From NCBI GenBank assembly GCA_936908745.1, contig CAKZFX010000010.1, positions 124,001 to 188,000 of the forward strand: 64,000 nucleotides of DNA, read 5' to 3'. This document shows, in pieces, positions 31,076-40,400 of this stretch. Within the stretch, counting starts at the first letter, position 1, and each line of letters starts with the position of its first letter. Source of the DNA: an uncultured Chitinophagaceae bacterium. GTDB taxonomy: Bacteria > Bacteroidota > Bacteroidia > Chitinophagales > Chitinophagaceae. The position numbers and the translations under genes are program-made. Below the pieces are notes generated by a model. The model was not told the origin of the DNA, ran no database searches, and worked only from the letters and a program-made list of their open reading frames with translations.

Positions 31076-33763
31076 CTATTCCAGCACCGGCCTCAACCAT
31101 TTCTCCGCTTCGTCTAAGCTCATGCCCTTGCGTTTAGCATAATCTTCTAATTGATCTTTAGAGATTTTACCTAAACCAAAGTAATGGCTTTGCGGATGCG
31201 CAATATACCAGCCGCAAACAGAAGCAGGCGGGTTCATGGCCAGGCTTTCTGTCAACTCAATACCGATATTTTCAGTAACGTTCAGCAGGTCAAACAACTT
31301 CAGTTTTTCGGTATGATCAGGGCAGGCAGGATAACCCGGCGCCGGGCGGATACCTTTGTACTCTTCGCGGATCAATTCTTCGTTGCTAAGGCTTTCATTT
31401 TTTTCATAGCCCCAGTACTCTTTTCTTGTTTGCTGATGCAGGCATTCTGCAAAAGCTTCCACAAAACGATCGGCAAGAATTTGTACTAATATCTTATTGT
31501 ATTCATCAAACTCGGCAGCAAACTGGTCAATATGTTTTTTAGCACCGTGAATAGTAACAGCAAACGCACCCATATAATCTTCGCCCAATTCTTTTGGTTT
31601 AACGAAATCGGCTAAGGAGAAGCTTGGTTGTCCCACTGCTTTTTTTAATTGCTGGCGCAATGATTCCAGTTTTACTTCACCTTTTGGTGTTTGTAAAGTA
31701 ACGGTGTCAGCATTATTGCTGGTAGCCGGCCAGAAACCAATAACGCCGTCGGCTGTAAACCATTTTTCTTCCACGATCGTTGCTACCATCTTTTGCGCAT
31801 CGTTGTAAAGACGGGTGGCTTCTGCACCAAAAATCTTATCACCCAATACTTCAGGGAAGCGACCGGGCATCTCCCAGCCAATAAAGAATGGTCCCCAGTC
31901 AATGTACTTAGCGATGGTGCCGAGATCAAACTCCTTCAGCACTTTTACGCCATCCACAGCGGGCTGCGTTGGTTTATAATTCTTCCAGTCAAAATACTCT
32001 TTGGTGATCACCGCTTCCGAATAAGGGATCAGTGTCTTTTTATTCTTATTCAGAAACTGGTTGCGGAGATTGGTGTATTCTGTCTCCGTTTCTTTCAGGA
32101 AATTTCCTTTCTGTTCTTTATTCAGCAAAGTGCTCACGGCTGTCACGCTTCTTGAAGCATCCAGTACGTGCAAAACGCCGTTATCATATTGCGGAGCAAT
32201 TTTCACTGCTGTGTGCATCCTTGACGTGGTAGCGCCACCGATCAGCAAAGGCTGTTTCATATTCCGGCGTTTCATTTCATGCGCCACATGCACCATTTCA
32301 TCCAGCGAGGGAGTGATCAGGCCACTAAGGCCAACGATATCCGCCTGCTCTTTTTCAGCTGTATCTAAAATTTTATCAGCAGGCACCATCACACCCATGT
32401 CGATGATGTTGTAACCATTGCAACCCAGTACCACACCTACGATGTTTTTGCCAATATCATGCACATCCCCTTTTACTGTTGCCAGCAATACTTTAGGTGC
32501 ATTGCTGCCGCCTGCATTCGGATTATTCTTTTTTTCTTCTTCAATAAAGGGAGTAAGCCATGCCACACTTTTCTTCATCACCCTGGCGCTTTTCACTACT
32601 TGAGGCAGGAACATTTTACCTGCACCAAATAAATCACCCACTACGTCCATCCCGGCCATCAGCGGGCCTTCGATCACTTCCAGCGGGCGGGGATACTTTA
32701 AACGGGCTTCTTCGGTATCAATATCAATATAATCGGTGATACCATTCACCAGCGAATGCTTCAGGCGTTCTTCCACCGATGTATTTCTCCACGATTCGTC
32801 TTTTACAATCTCTTTTCCTTTGGCTTTTACCGTTTCCGCAAAAGCGATCAGTTTTTCCGTAGCCTCGTTGTTATCATTATTCCTGTTGAGGATCACGTCT
32901 TCGCAGAGATTGCGCAATCCCGGTTCTATTTCGTCATACACAACGAGCTGACCGGCATTCACAATACCCATGTCCATACCTGCCTGGATGGTATAATAAA
33001 GAAACACCGAGTGCATCGCTTCCCGTACGTGATCGTTGCCCCGGAAGGAGAAGGAAAGGTTGCTGACACCACCACTTACTTTTGTCAGCGGCATCAGTTG
33101 TTTTATTTCTCTTGTGGCTTCGATAAAATCAACACCATAATTATTGTGTTCTTCGAGGCCGGTAGCTATTGCAAAAATGTTGGGATCGAAAATAATATCC
33201 TGCGGATCAAAGCCAACTTGTTCAGTCAGTATTTTATAGGCACGGTGACAGATCTCTACTTTTCGCTGTTTGGTATCGGCTTGTCCTTGTTCATCAAATG
33301 CCATCACGATCACAGAGGCGCCATAGCTTTGACAGATAATCGCTTGTTCAATAAACTTCTCTTCTCCTTCTTTCATGGAGATGGAGTTTACGATACATTT
33401 TCCCTGCACACATTTCAAACCTGCTTCGATGATCTCAAACTTGGAGCTGTCAATCATTACCGGGATTTTTGCAATATCCGGTTCGCTTTGCAACAGGTTG
33501 AGAAAAGTGGTCATTGCCTTCACGCCATCGAGCAATGCGTCGTCCATATTGACGTCCAGCACCTGCGCACCGTTTTCCACCTGCTGGCGGGCAACGCTTA
33601 AGGCTTCTTCGTATTTATTTTCTTTGATTAAACGGGCAAATTTTTTGGAACCTGTGACATTGGTCCGCTCACCCACGTTTACAAAATTAGTCTCTGGTCT
33701 TACTACTAAAGGTTCAAGCCCTGAAAGACGGAGATAGGGCTTAATGATAACGGTGTCGTGCAT
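31076..33763 (-). CDS. metH: Methionine synthase, C-terminal part as a separate gene (pterin, cobalamin and activation domains)
   Basis: An 895-residue cobalamin-dependent methionine synthase lacking only the homocysteine domain, which the upstream gene supplies; 342 + 895 residues equals a full-length MetH. Domains in order: pterin-binding (NFVNVGERTNVTGSKKFARL; about 20-290), four-helix cap, cobalamin-binding with the axial His in GDVHDIGKNIV (about 430), LSGLITPSLDEMV and IGGATTSRMHTAVK, then the S-adenosylmethionine reactivation domain with IRPAPGYPACPDHTEK (about 810). It transfers methyl from methyltetrahydrofolate towards homocysteine. It starts 5 bases after a 32-residue ORF and is the last gene of the operon. 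Confidence 0.95.
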   Translation of the reverse strand: MHDTVIIKPYLRLSGLEPLVVRPETNFVNVGERTNVTGSKKFARLIKENKYEEALSVARQQVENGAQVLDVNMDDALLDGVKAMTTFLNLLQSEPDIAKIPVMIDSSKFEIIEAGLKCVQGKCIVNSISMKEGEEKFIEQAIICQSYGASVIVMAFDEQGQADTKQRKVEICHRAYKILTEQVGFDPQDIIFDPNIFAIATGLEEHNNYGVDFIEATREIKQLMPLTKVSGGVSNLSFSFRGNDHVREAMHSVFLYYTIQAGMDMGIVNAGQLVVYDEIEPGLRNLCEDVILNRNNDNNEATEKLIAFAETVKAKGKEIVKDESWRNTSVEERLKHSLVNGITDYIDIDTEEARLKYPRPLEVIEGPLMAGMDVVGDLFGAGKMFLPQVVKSARVMKKSVAWLTPFIEEEKKNNPNAGGSNAPKVLLATVKGDVHDIGKNIVGVVLGCNGYNIIDMGVMVPADKILDTAEKEQADIVGLSGLITPSLDEMVHVAHEMKRRNMKQPLLIGGATTSRMHTAVKIAPQYDNGVLHVLDASRSVTAVSTLLNKEQKGNFLKETETEYTNLRNQFLNKNKKTLIPYSEAVITKEYFDWKNYKPTQPAVDGVKVLKEFDLGTIAKYIDWGPFFIGWEMPGRFPEVLGDKIFGAEATRLYNDAQKMVATIVEEKWFTADGVIGFWPATSNNADTVTLQTPKGEVKLESLRQQLKKAVGQPSFSLADFVKPKELGEDYMGAFAVTIHGAKKHIDQFAAEFDEYNKILVQILADRFVEAFAECLHQQTRKEYWGYEKNESLSNEELIREEYKGIRPAPGYPACPDHTEKLKLFDLLNVTENIGIELTESLAMNPPASVCGWYIAHPQSHYFGLGKISKDQLEDYAKRKGMSLDEAEKWLRPVLE

Positions 33764-33768
33764 CTCTT

Positions 33769-33867
33769 CTATGTATTCTTTTTAACGAACAGTCTCTTAA
33801 GGAGGTGAAAATTATTCACCACCAGGATTGCGATTGCAACAACGATCATTATTTGAGGTGTTGTCAT
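33769..33867 (-). CDS. 32-residue single-pass membrane protein between the two metH halves
   Basis: A small ORF whose ATG overlaps the TGA of the homocysteine methyltransferase gene (ATGA) and whose stop lies 5 bases before the metH ATG. It therefore fills the gap between the two halves of methionine synthase exactly. Residues about 6-17 (IMIVVAIAILVV) form one membrane helix, followed by a basic tail (HLLKRLFVKKN). Translational coupling and the tight fit argue that it is translated. I know no named family; it might tether the two-part enzyme to the membrane or simply carry the ribosome across. An internal inverted repeat (33801-33823) gives the same DNA a possible RNA role. Confidence 0.5.
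   Translation of the reverse strand: MTTPQIMIVVAIAILVVNNFHLLKRLFVKKNT
33801..33823 (-). promoter_or_regulatory. Hairpin inside the intercistronic ORF, upstream of metH
   Basis: GGAGGTGAA (33801-33809) and TTCACCACC (33815-33823) pair at 8 of 9 positions around a 5-base loop. It lies about 40 bases before the metH start and could affect its translation or mRNA stability. Confidence 0.4.
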
Positions 33868-34892
33868 ACCAGTTCTTTTTCAATTACAGGTAATTGTCTT
33901 GGCGCAATGCCTTTTACATGCTCGGCAATATGTTTAATATGGTCAGGCGTGGTGCCGCAGCAGCCGCCTACGATGTTTACAAATCCTTCTTTGGCCCAGT
34001 CTTCTAAATAATGGCCGGTGTCAGCAGGTTCTTCATCATATTCACCCATCGCATTCGGAAGACCGGCGTTGGGATAGGCTGATACATAACATGCTGCTAT
34101 TTGTGATAGCTCTTCAATATGCGGACGCATTTCTTTAGCACCTAAGGCACAATTCAACCCGATGCTTACAGGTTTGGCGTGCATTACAGATGTATAAAAT
34201 GCTTCCAGTGTTTGCCCGCTCAATGTACGGCCCGATGCATCGGTGATCGTTCCGCTGATCATGATCGGCAGCGGCTCTTTCTTTACATCCCGGAAATACT
34301 TTTTAATAGCAAAGATGGCCGCTTTCGCATTCAGGGTATCAAAGATCGTTTCGATCAGTAAAATATCAACCCCGCCATCCACCAAACCTTTCACTTGTTC
34401 ATAATAAGCTTCCACCACTTCGTCAAACGTAACGGCGCGGTAGCCGGGATTATTTACATCCGGTGAAAGGGACAATGTTTTATTGAGAGGGCCGATCGCT
34501 CCCGCAACAAATTTTGGATTTTGAGATTTGGAATTGGGATTTTCAGCGTAATACTGTTCAATGGCCTTGCTTGCACATTTTCCCGCAGCCACATTCAGCT
34601 CATACGCCAGTGACTGCATTTCATAATCAGCCATCGCGATCGTGGTGCTGCTGAACGTATTGGTTTCAATAATATCAGCACCTGCGTCGAGGTATTGTTT
34701 ATGTATTTCTGTGATGATCTGCGGTTGTGTGATGCAAAGCAGGTCATTATTTCCTTTTACATCCAAATGCCAGTCCTTAAACTGTTCACCGCGGTAATCA
34801 GCTTCCGTTAATTTATAACGCTGTATCATGGTGCCCATGGCGCCATCAATCACTAAAATCCTTTTACTTAATGCTTCGCTGATCTTACTCAT
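33864..34892 (-). CDS. metH: Homocysteine S-methyltransferase domain of methionine synthase (separate N-terminal half)
   Basis: A 342-residue protein equal to the N-terminal homocysteine-binding barrel of MetH. It has IDGAMGTMIQRYKL at the N-terminus, TNTFSSTTIAMADYEM, IGLNCALGAKEMRPHI with the first zinc-binding Cys (about 235), and the paired Cys motif GGCCGTTPDHIK (about 318). These three Cys bind zinc and activate homocysteine. It is the first gene of a three-ORF operon and must work with the downstream pterin/cobalamin half. An AAGGAG Shine-Dalgarno-like sequence lies about 10 bases before the ATG, unusual in this window. The leader carries a predicted three-way junction. Confidence 0.93.
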   Translation of the reverse strand: MSKISEALSKRILVIDGAMGTMIQRYKLTEADYRGEQFKDWHLDVKGNNDLLCITQPQIITEIHKQYLDAGADIIETNTFSSTTIAMADYEMQSLAYELNVAAGKCASKAIEQYYAENPNSKSQNPKFVAGAIGPLNKTLSLSPDVNNPGYRAVTFDEVVEAYYEQVKGLVDGGVDILLIETIFDTLNAKAAIFAIKKYFRDVKKEPLPIMISGTITDASGRTLSGQTLEAFYTSVMHAKPVSIGLNCALGAKEMRPHIEELSQIAACYVSAYPNAGLPNAMGEYDEEPADTGHYLEDWAKEGFVNIVGGCCGTTPDHIKHIAEHVKGIAPRQLPVIEKELV

Positions 34893-34912
34893 AGTCTGTC
34901 ATCTCCTTTTGT

Positions 34913-35014
34913 GGATCTGTATTACTGCCGGACGACTATATAAACGCTGGAAAACCTGTGAAGGAGTTGCATACGTTTATTAGTTCTTGTTGTGGCCGAA
35001 CAATAAACAAATCC
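34913..35014 (-). promoter_or_regulatory. Structured 5' leader of the methionine synthase operon (candidate riboswitch)
   Basis: Folding by eye on the minus strand gives a closing helix GGATTTGT (35014-35007) with ACAGATCC (34920-34913), 8 pairs; a 5-bp hairpin TTGTT/AACAA with loop CGGCCAC; and a 7-bp helix ATAAACG/CGTTTAT (34980-34974 with 34946-34940). This is a three-way junction between promoter and start codon. I do not see the conserved cores of known SAM-I or cobalamin riboswitches. A 16-codon ORF inside (34972-34922) has no Met run beyond its start. Confidence 0.45.
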
Positions 35015-35026
35015 GCCAGAATGGTA

Positions 35027-35057
35027 CAAAATTAGGCTATTATGGTAGAATAAGCAA
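35027..35057 (-). promoter_or_regulatory. Promoter of the methionine synthase operon
   Basis: Minus strand: TTG (35057-35055), 20-base spacer, TAATTTTG (35034-35027), an exact -7 match with the same spacing as the higBA promoter. Transcription should start near 35022, giving a leader of about 130 bases. Confidence 0.65.
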
Positions 35058-35073
35058 GGTTTTTAGGGAGGAG

Positions 35074-35227
35074 GCGGGAGTCGTTAGTTCGGAGTCGAGA
35101 GTCCGGAGTCAATAGTCTGGAGTCTGGAAAAGTGGGGAGTTTTGGGTCAAGTCTGGAGTCAAGAGTCTTAAGTCGGGAGTTTCGAAGAATCAGGGGTTTT
35201 CCCAAAAAGTCCGGAGTTAGGGGTAGT
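35074..35227. repeat. GGAGTC/AGAGTC-type degenerate repeat tract
   Basis: About 150 bases built of imperfect units such as GGGAGTCG, GGAGTCGAGAGTCCGGAGTC, AGTCTGGAGTC and AAGAGTCTTAAGTCGGGAGT. The same word family occurs in the rpsB-tsf spacer and, inverted, at 35959-35995. With the metH leader it accounts for the gap 34893-35284; no gene is seen in it. Confidence 0.65.
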
Positions 35228-35284
35228 TAGTTCCCAAAGGCTTACTAGTTGGGGCTGAAATTTGTAATTTGAAATTGGAATTTG

Positions 35285-35902
35285 TTAACCTGTAACGTAT
35301 TTGTCCACCGGGAGGCGGTTTTGGAGGCTTCGGGCAAGGGTCATTTCGTCGGCATACTCCAGTTCGCCGCCAAAAGCGATACCACGGGCAATGGTCGTGA
35401 TGCGGATCGGTGCGCCTTGCAGCTTTTTCTGGATATAATAAATGGTCGTATCTCCCTGGATATTGGGGTTCAGGGCAAAGATCAGTTCGCCCGTGCCTTC
35501 TTTCTGGATGCGTTGTACAAGGGTTTCGATGTTCAATTGGTCAGGGCCCACACCATCTAGTGGCGAAATAACGCCACCCAACACATGGTAAGTGCCGTTG
35601 TACTGCTGGGTGCTTTCGATCGCAATCACATCACGGATGCTTTCCACCACGCAGATAATATCCTGTTTGCGCAGTGAGTTGGCGCAAATGGAACAAATAT
35701 CCGCATCGGCTACATTGCAGCAACGCTGGCAGAATTTGATCTCCGTTCTCATCTTTGAAACCACTTCGCCAAAATGAGCAACATCACCCGTATTTTGTTT
35801 GAGTAAATGCAAAACGAGTCGTAAGGCTGTTTTTTTACCAATACCGGGAAGCTTGGCAAATTCATTCACCGCATTTTCCAACAAAGCCGAAGAGAATTGC
35901 AT
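35285..35902 (-). CDS. recR: Recombination mediator protein RecR
   Basis: RecR works with RecO/RecF to load RecA on single-stranded DNA at gaps. The 205-residue protein shows the N-terminal helix-hairpin-helix (FAKLPGIGKKTALRLVLHLL), a four-Cys zinc finger (CQRC ... CSIC), the Toprim domain with ICVVESIRDVIAIEST and YHVLGGVISPLDGVGPDQL, and the C-terminal TRIARG-like motif (ITTIARGIAFGGELEYAD). The ATG at 35902 is chosen over one 24 bases upstream because a -7 box lies just 4 bases before it. It appears monocistronic. Confidence 0.96.
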   Translation of the reverse strand: MQFSSALLENAVNEFAKLPGIGKKTALRLVLHLLKQNTGDVAHFGEVVSKMRTEIKFCQRCCNVADADICSICANSLRKQDIICVVESIRDVIAIESTQQYNGTYHVLGGVISPLDGVGPDQLNIETLVQRIQKEGTGELIFALNPNIQGDTTIYYIQKKLQGAPIRITTIARGIAFGGELEYADEMTLARSLQNRLPVDKYVTG

Positions 35903-35906
35903 CGTA

Positions 35907-35914
35907 CAAAGGTA
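35907..35914 (-). promoter_or_regulatory. -7 promoter box of recR
   Basis: Minus strand TACCTTTG, exact match, 4 bases before the recR ATG; predicts a leaderless mRNA. It rules out the longer recR start. Confidence 0.6.
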
Positions 35915-35958
35915 GTGAATGGTCAATTGTCAATGGTAAATGCGAAGGCGAAAATTTA

Positions 35959-35995
35959 CTCACTATCGACTCCTGACTATCGACTCCCGACTATA
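35959..35995. repeat. GACTCC/CTATCGACTC-type repeat between recR and the lipoprotein gene
   Basis: ACTCACTATCGACTCCTGAC followed by TATCGACTCCCGACTAT, the reverse-strand form of the GGAGTC/ATAGTC family at 21522 and 35074. It overlaps the last codons of the lipoprotein gene slightly. Confidence 0.6.
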
Positions 35996-37418
35996 ATGCT
36001 ATCTCAAACTCATTCTTCCAGTTGGGTCGTATGTTCACTTTTCGTTCTACCGGCATTACCAGTTCAGGTTGCAGGTGTTTGCCATAAAATTCACCGGGGT
36101 CCCATTTGCCGTTTTTATTGTTGTCAAATAAAATGCGGAGTTCATACTCGCCGGGAAGGAAGATCGGGCGGCTGATCTCGGCCATGGTCATCGGGAAAGA
36201 TTGTGTGACATTGCCATTGAGAATAAACAACACAACAGGATTTTTAGACAAGTCTAAATTTTTAAACTTAATCTTCATTTCGCCGTATTCAGAAAGTTTT
36301 TTGGTCTTGAAATGAAGCGTATCGGTTTTCAGCAATTTGCGGCCCGACGAATCTTCTGCAAAATCCTTATCCAAAATAAGATGGTAAGTGGTGTTTTCTT
36401 TCCAGTTGTGGCGCAGGGTAAAACTGCGGTTGCTGCTGTCTTTTATAAACTGGTGGCCTGTTACCGGCTGGTAAGTGGAGTCGCTGAAAAAGCCGATTTT
36501 GGTAGAATCAAACGCTTTCAAAGGCTGCTCAAATGTCATGACAAAACTACTCAGCAAATCCTGCTGGTCGCCTGCCAGGTTGCTGCTAAAGCGCAAGCGG
36601 CGGTCAGCAGCGGCATTATTCGTCCTGTTGCCCCTGGAGGGCGCATCAGGGGCAACAGCGGCTGCTTTGGCAGCTTCCGGCACTGAGTAGGCATATAGTG
36701 TTAGCAAACGGGTGCTGTCGCTGATAGTAACCGGCGCATCGGCAAAGGCAAAAAGCTGCCTGTCGTTCATGTAGCGGCGGGAACCGCCTTCGTCTTTCAG
36801 CGCATACACATAATAGGTTCTGGGCGGAAGCTTTGTAAAGTGGAAATTCCCTTTGCTGTCCAATCGTGTAATGTAACGTGGCTTATCTTTTACCACCGCC
36901 GAATCGTCCCCGCTGCTGTGCAGCATCACGATCAGCGTTGTATCAACTTGTCCCGTTTCTGCCAGTTTCACATTGCCCCGAAACTCTAATGAATCGATGT
37001 ATTGCCCGGTAGAAAAAGTATACGTGAAGTTTTTTAAAAAATTGCCTTCGTTAATGTCTTTGATGGCGTTGCCAAAATCAATTGTGTACGTCGTGTTTTC
37101 TTCCAGTGTATCTTTTAACCGAACGGTAACGGTGTTGAGTTTGTATTCTACCGCCGGGATTTGTTTGGGTAAAGGTGAAATCAATACTTCCTGCTGGGCG
37201 TTCTGTATTTCTACAAATTCATCAAACGTAAAGCTGATTCTTTTTTCGTTGAAATTCCGGGTGGAATCTGGCGGCGATACTTTTACCAGTACCGGCGGTA
37301 ATGAATCTTTTGGCCCGCCCGAGGGGGGGATAATATTGGCGCAACCTGTGCCGCTGATAGCGCTGATGATAACAACAACGAGCAGTGATAAAACTAAAAA
37401 CAGCCGGGATGCCTTCAT
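35991..37418 (-). CDS. Lipoprotein with Ig-like domains (SbsA Ig-like)
   Basis: A 475-residue exported lipoprotein. ATG 37416-37418 starts a signal peptide with lipobox ISGTGC (Cys about 26), followed by NIIPPSGGPKDSLPP, a typical start of Bacteroidota Ig-like-domain lipoproteins. An SbsA-like Ig domain follows (about 40-135: RNFNEKRISFTFDEFVE, YTIDFGNAIKDINEGN). A prealbumin-like stretch (LDSKGNFHFTKLPPRTYYVY) and a second Ig-like part come next. The C-terminus ends RPNWKNEFEIAL. An ATG 21 bases upstream would sit inside the spacer from the promoter box; the lipoprotein start is preferred. Function is unknown; it is probably anchored in the outer membrane. Confidence 0.85.
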   Translation of the reverse strand: MKASRLFLVLSLLVVVIISAISGTGCANIIPPSGGPKDSLPPVLVKVSPPDSTRNFNEKRISFTFDEFVEIQNAQQEVLISPLPKQIPAVEYKLNTVTVRLKDTLEENTTYTIDFGNAIKDINEGNFLKNFTYTFSTGQYIDSLEFRGNVKLAETGQVDTTLIVMLHSSGDDSAVVKDKPRYITRLDSKGNFHFTKLPPRTYYVYALKDEGGSRRYMNDRQLFAFADAPVTISDSTRLLTLYAYSVPEAAKAAAVAPDAPSRGNRTNNAAADRRLRFSSNLAGDQQDLLSSFVMTFEQPLKAFDSTKIGFFSDSTYQPVTGHQFIKDSSNRSFTLRHNWKENTTYHLILDKDFAEDSSGRKLLKTDTLHFKTKKLSEYGEMKIKFKNLDLSKNPVVLFILNGNVTQSFPMTMAEISRPIFLPGEYELRILFDNNKNGKWDPGEFYGKHLQPELVMPVERKVNIRPNWKNEFEIAL

Positions 37419-37436
37419 AAATAGGTTTGAGAGATG

Positions 37437-37444
37437 CAAACTTA
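37437..37444 (-). promoter_or_regulatory. -7 promoter box of the Ig-like lipoprotein gene
   Basis: Minus strand TAAGTTTG, exact match, 18 bases before the chosen start codon. Confidence 0.55.
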
Positions 37445-37499
37445 CTTGCTTTCCTTTGAACGGAATCTGCCCGGTTCTTAATAATCCCTAAAAATCCTG

Positions 37500-40400
37500 T
37501 TAATCGTGGTTCTCGTCCTCCTCATGCAGCGCCACGGCGAGATTATTGGTTTTTACAAAATTGCACCAATGGCAGTCTTCCTTTCCGCAGCCGGTATAAA
37601 AATCCTTTGCCTGTATCTTTTCCCATGTTTCAAGGACTTGTTGCGTCACCGTGGTGATATCGGCGGGACTGATCACCACTTTTTCGCGGCGGTAATTTTT
37701 CTTTTTATCAGGTTCGATAAAATCAAACTCGGTACTGACCACTTTCCAGTCTTTCTGTTCATAATTGTCAACGAGTATTTTATAAAAAACGGCCTGCCGC
37801 CAGTAATCGCCGCCGTTGGGGTCTTTTTCAGAAGGGCCTTTTAACTTAGGCAATGCTTTATCCGGATCGCCGGTTTTATAATCCACCACGTTCACGGCTT
37901 TGCCATCAAACTCCAGTTTATCCAACGCACCCTTGATCGGCACATTTTTCACCATTGTTTTAATGCGTCGTTCGATGGTGATGATCTTATTGAAACTGTG
38001 AATGTATTTTTCATAATAATTTCCTAGCACATCATGCCCGTATTCCATGCGACGGTCAAACTGGGGTTGCGTAAAACTTTCGCGGTGACGGTGCATGTAC
38101 CATTCAAAATCATTGATAAATTCTTCTTTGGAAGGAAACTGTTCCTGGTTGCTCTCCTGCATTTTGCGGAATAATTTTTCCAATGCATGGTGAACCGCTG
38201 AGCCAAATTCCGTGGCTTCATTTTTAGGCGAAGGGATACGGATCAGGTTTTTGAAATAAAACTCCAGCGGGCATTTGAGATAATTATTTAACGCCGTCAC
38301 GTTCATCACAAACTTTTCCAAAATGCGGTCCATGAAATCGGCTTCTATCTTTTCAATTTCCGGTGAGGCTGTTTCGCTGAAATGCAACACGGCAAAATTG
38401 GCAATCGTTTCGGGGTCGATGATAACGGTTTCAACCGCCAGTTCATATTGATCCTGTATCTCGGCAATAAACATGGAAGGTTCCAATGCTTTGCCATCAT
38501 TTTTAAAAAGACTGTAAGAGATATATAAATGTTGCTCGGCTCTTGTCAGTGCCACATAAAACAATCTTCGCAATTCTTCATCATCGGTGGCAGATGATTG
38601 TGAAGTGAAAATCGTATCGGGTAATTTATAACCACCGCCGGGTTTGCGTTTCTTTTCCCAGAAAGAAGAATTACAACCGGCTAATAAAACATACTCAAAC
38701 TCCAATCCTTTGGAACCATGCGCCGTCAATAGGTTGACGCCTTTATCGCTGCCGCTTACTTCTGTCAATGGCAGGCGGATATCTTCTTTTTCCATCAGGT
38801 CGATCAACGCAACAATATCCTGCAGGTTCAGTAGCGGATTGCGATGTGTTTCCTCCTTTACAAAATCAAATAAAGCCGTCAGTACCTGCAACTGCCAATG
38901 TTTGTGGGGGCTTTGCATAATGACGCTGAGTACACCGGCTTCACGAATACATTTTTCAAATAACTGCTGCAGCGTAAGGTTTGGAACGGCAGCGATCAGT
39001 TCTTCTATAATGCCGCTTGCCTTTGTCAATCCTTGTGGTAAGCTGGGCGTGAAAAGATCTTTGGCAGGTGTATTCAGTTTCTCCGTCAGTGTTTGACGGA
39101 TAGATGTTTTATTGCTGTTATTTCTTTTATCGGCTACTTCAATGCTTAGTTTGGCAATCTCAATGGCCGGGATTTTAAACCAGTCGAAATGTAATAATTC
39201 AAATAACATTTCATCGCCGCCATAAGGCACATCGTGTTCAGCTGCCAGGTAGCGAAGGAGCAAAATGATCTTTTGTGCCAATGGCAATTCCAGGATATTG
39301 ATCTGTCGTTTGCTGTAGACCGGTATTTTCAACAGTTTCAAATATTGCGTCAGTTCTTCGCCATACTTATTCTCTTTATAAATAACAGCGATGCGGCCGG
39401 GTGATACACCTTGCTCCACGAGTTTGCTGACATGCACTGCAATGCCCGTCATTTCCTGCCGCTGCGATTCGTATTGTTGAATGACAGGTTTATGAGTCAG
39501 TTGGTTAATGTTTGTATTAGAAGAGATCAATTCTTTACTTAATCCTTCTATCTTTTTAACCAGTCGTTCTTCGTTGCGGTTGATGATGGCTTTGGATGCA
39601 TCCAGTATCGGTTGCGTGGAGCGATAATTATTTGTCAATACCACCGTCATCAGGTCTTCTTTATAACTATTGGCAAACTCCAGCATGTTTTCCACGTTGG
39701 CTCCCTGGAAACGATAGATACTCTGATCGTCGTCGCCTACCACGAATACGTTGGGTTTGTCCCAATAGCTGATCAGCAATTCAACAAGGCGGTTTTGTGT
39801 ACCGCTGGTGTCCTGGTATTCATCCACCAATATGTATTGAAAGCGTTCCTGGTAATTGGACAGCAGGTTTTTATTTTCTTCAAAAGCTTTGATGACCCAA
39901 TTGATCATATCATCAAAATCGTAGCGGTTTTTTTTGCGCATCAACTGCTGGAAACGTTCAAACTCACTCACGGCCGCCCGCAGTTTTTCCATCCGCTCTT
40001 TTTCTTCTTCTATCTTATCTTTTTTCAGGTCGCCTGCGTTGAACTCTTTGTACTTTCTTTTATAGATAAATTCATCTCTTGCCGGCAGGTCGGCCAAATA
40101 TTGATCAATTTTTTCATTGATAAATGCAGGCGTCCAGCCTTCCCGCTTCATCGTGCTGAACAGCGATTGCAGGTTGTTGACTTCAAAATAAACATCGCCA
40201 CGGTATCTTTTCAGCGGGTGGTTTTTGGGAAATGTGTCGATCAGTTCTTTGAACAATTCGATTTTTTCAAGATCAGAAATCGGGTCCAGCGCCGTTTTTT
40301 CAAACAGGAACAGGTTTTCCTGTATCACATCGTTGCAAAAAGCGTGGAACGTATAAATATTTACTTTGTAGGCATCGGGCCCAATGAACTGCAACAGGCG

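Noticed and set aside
34922..34972. 16-codon ORF (begins MQLLHRFSSVYIVV) within the metH leader on the minus strand
   Set aside because: It lacks a run of Met or Cys codons and overlaps the predicted helix 34940-34980, so a classical attenuator is not supported; kept only as a note to the leader structure.
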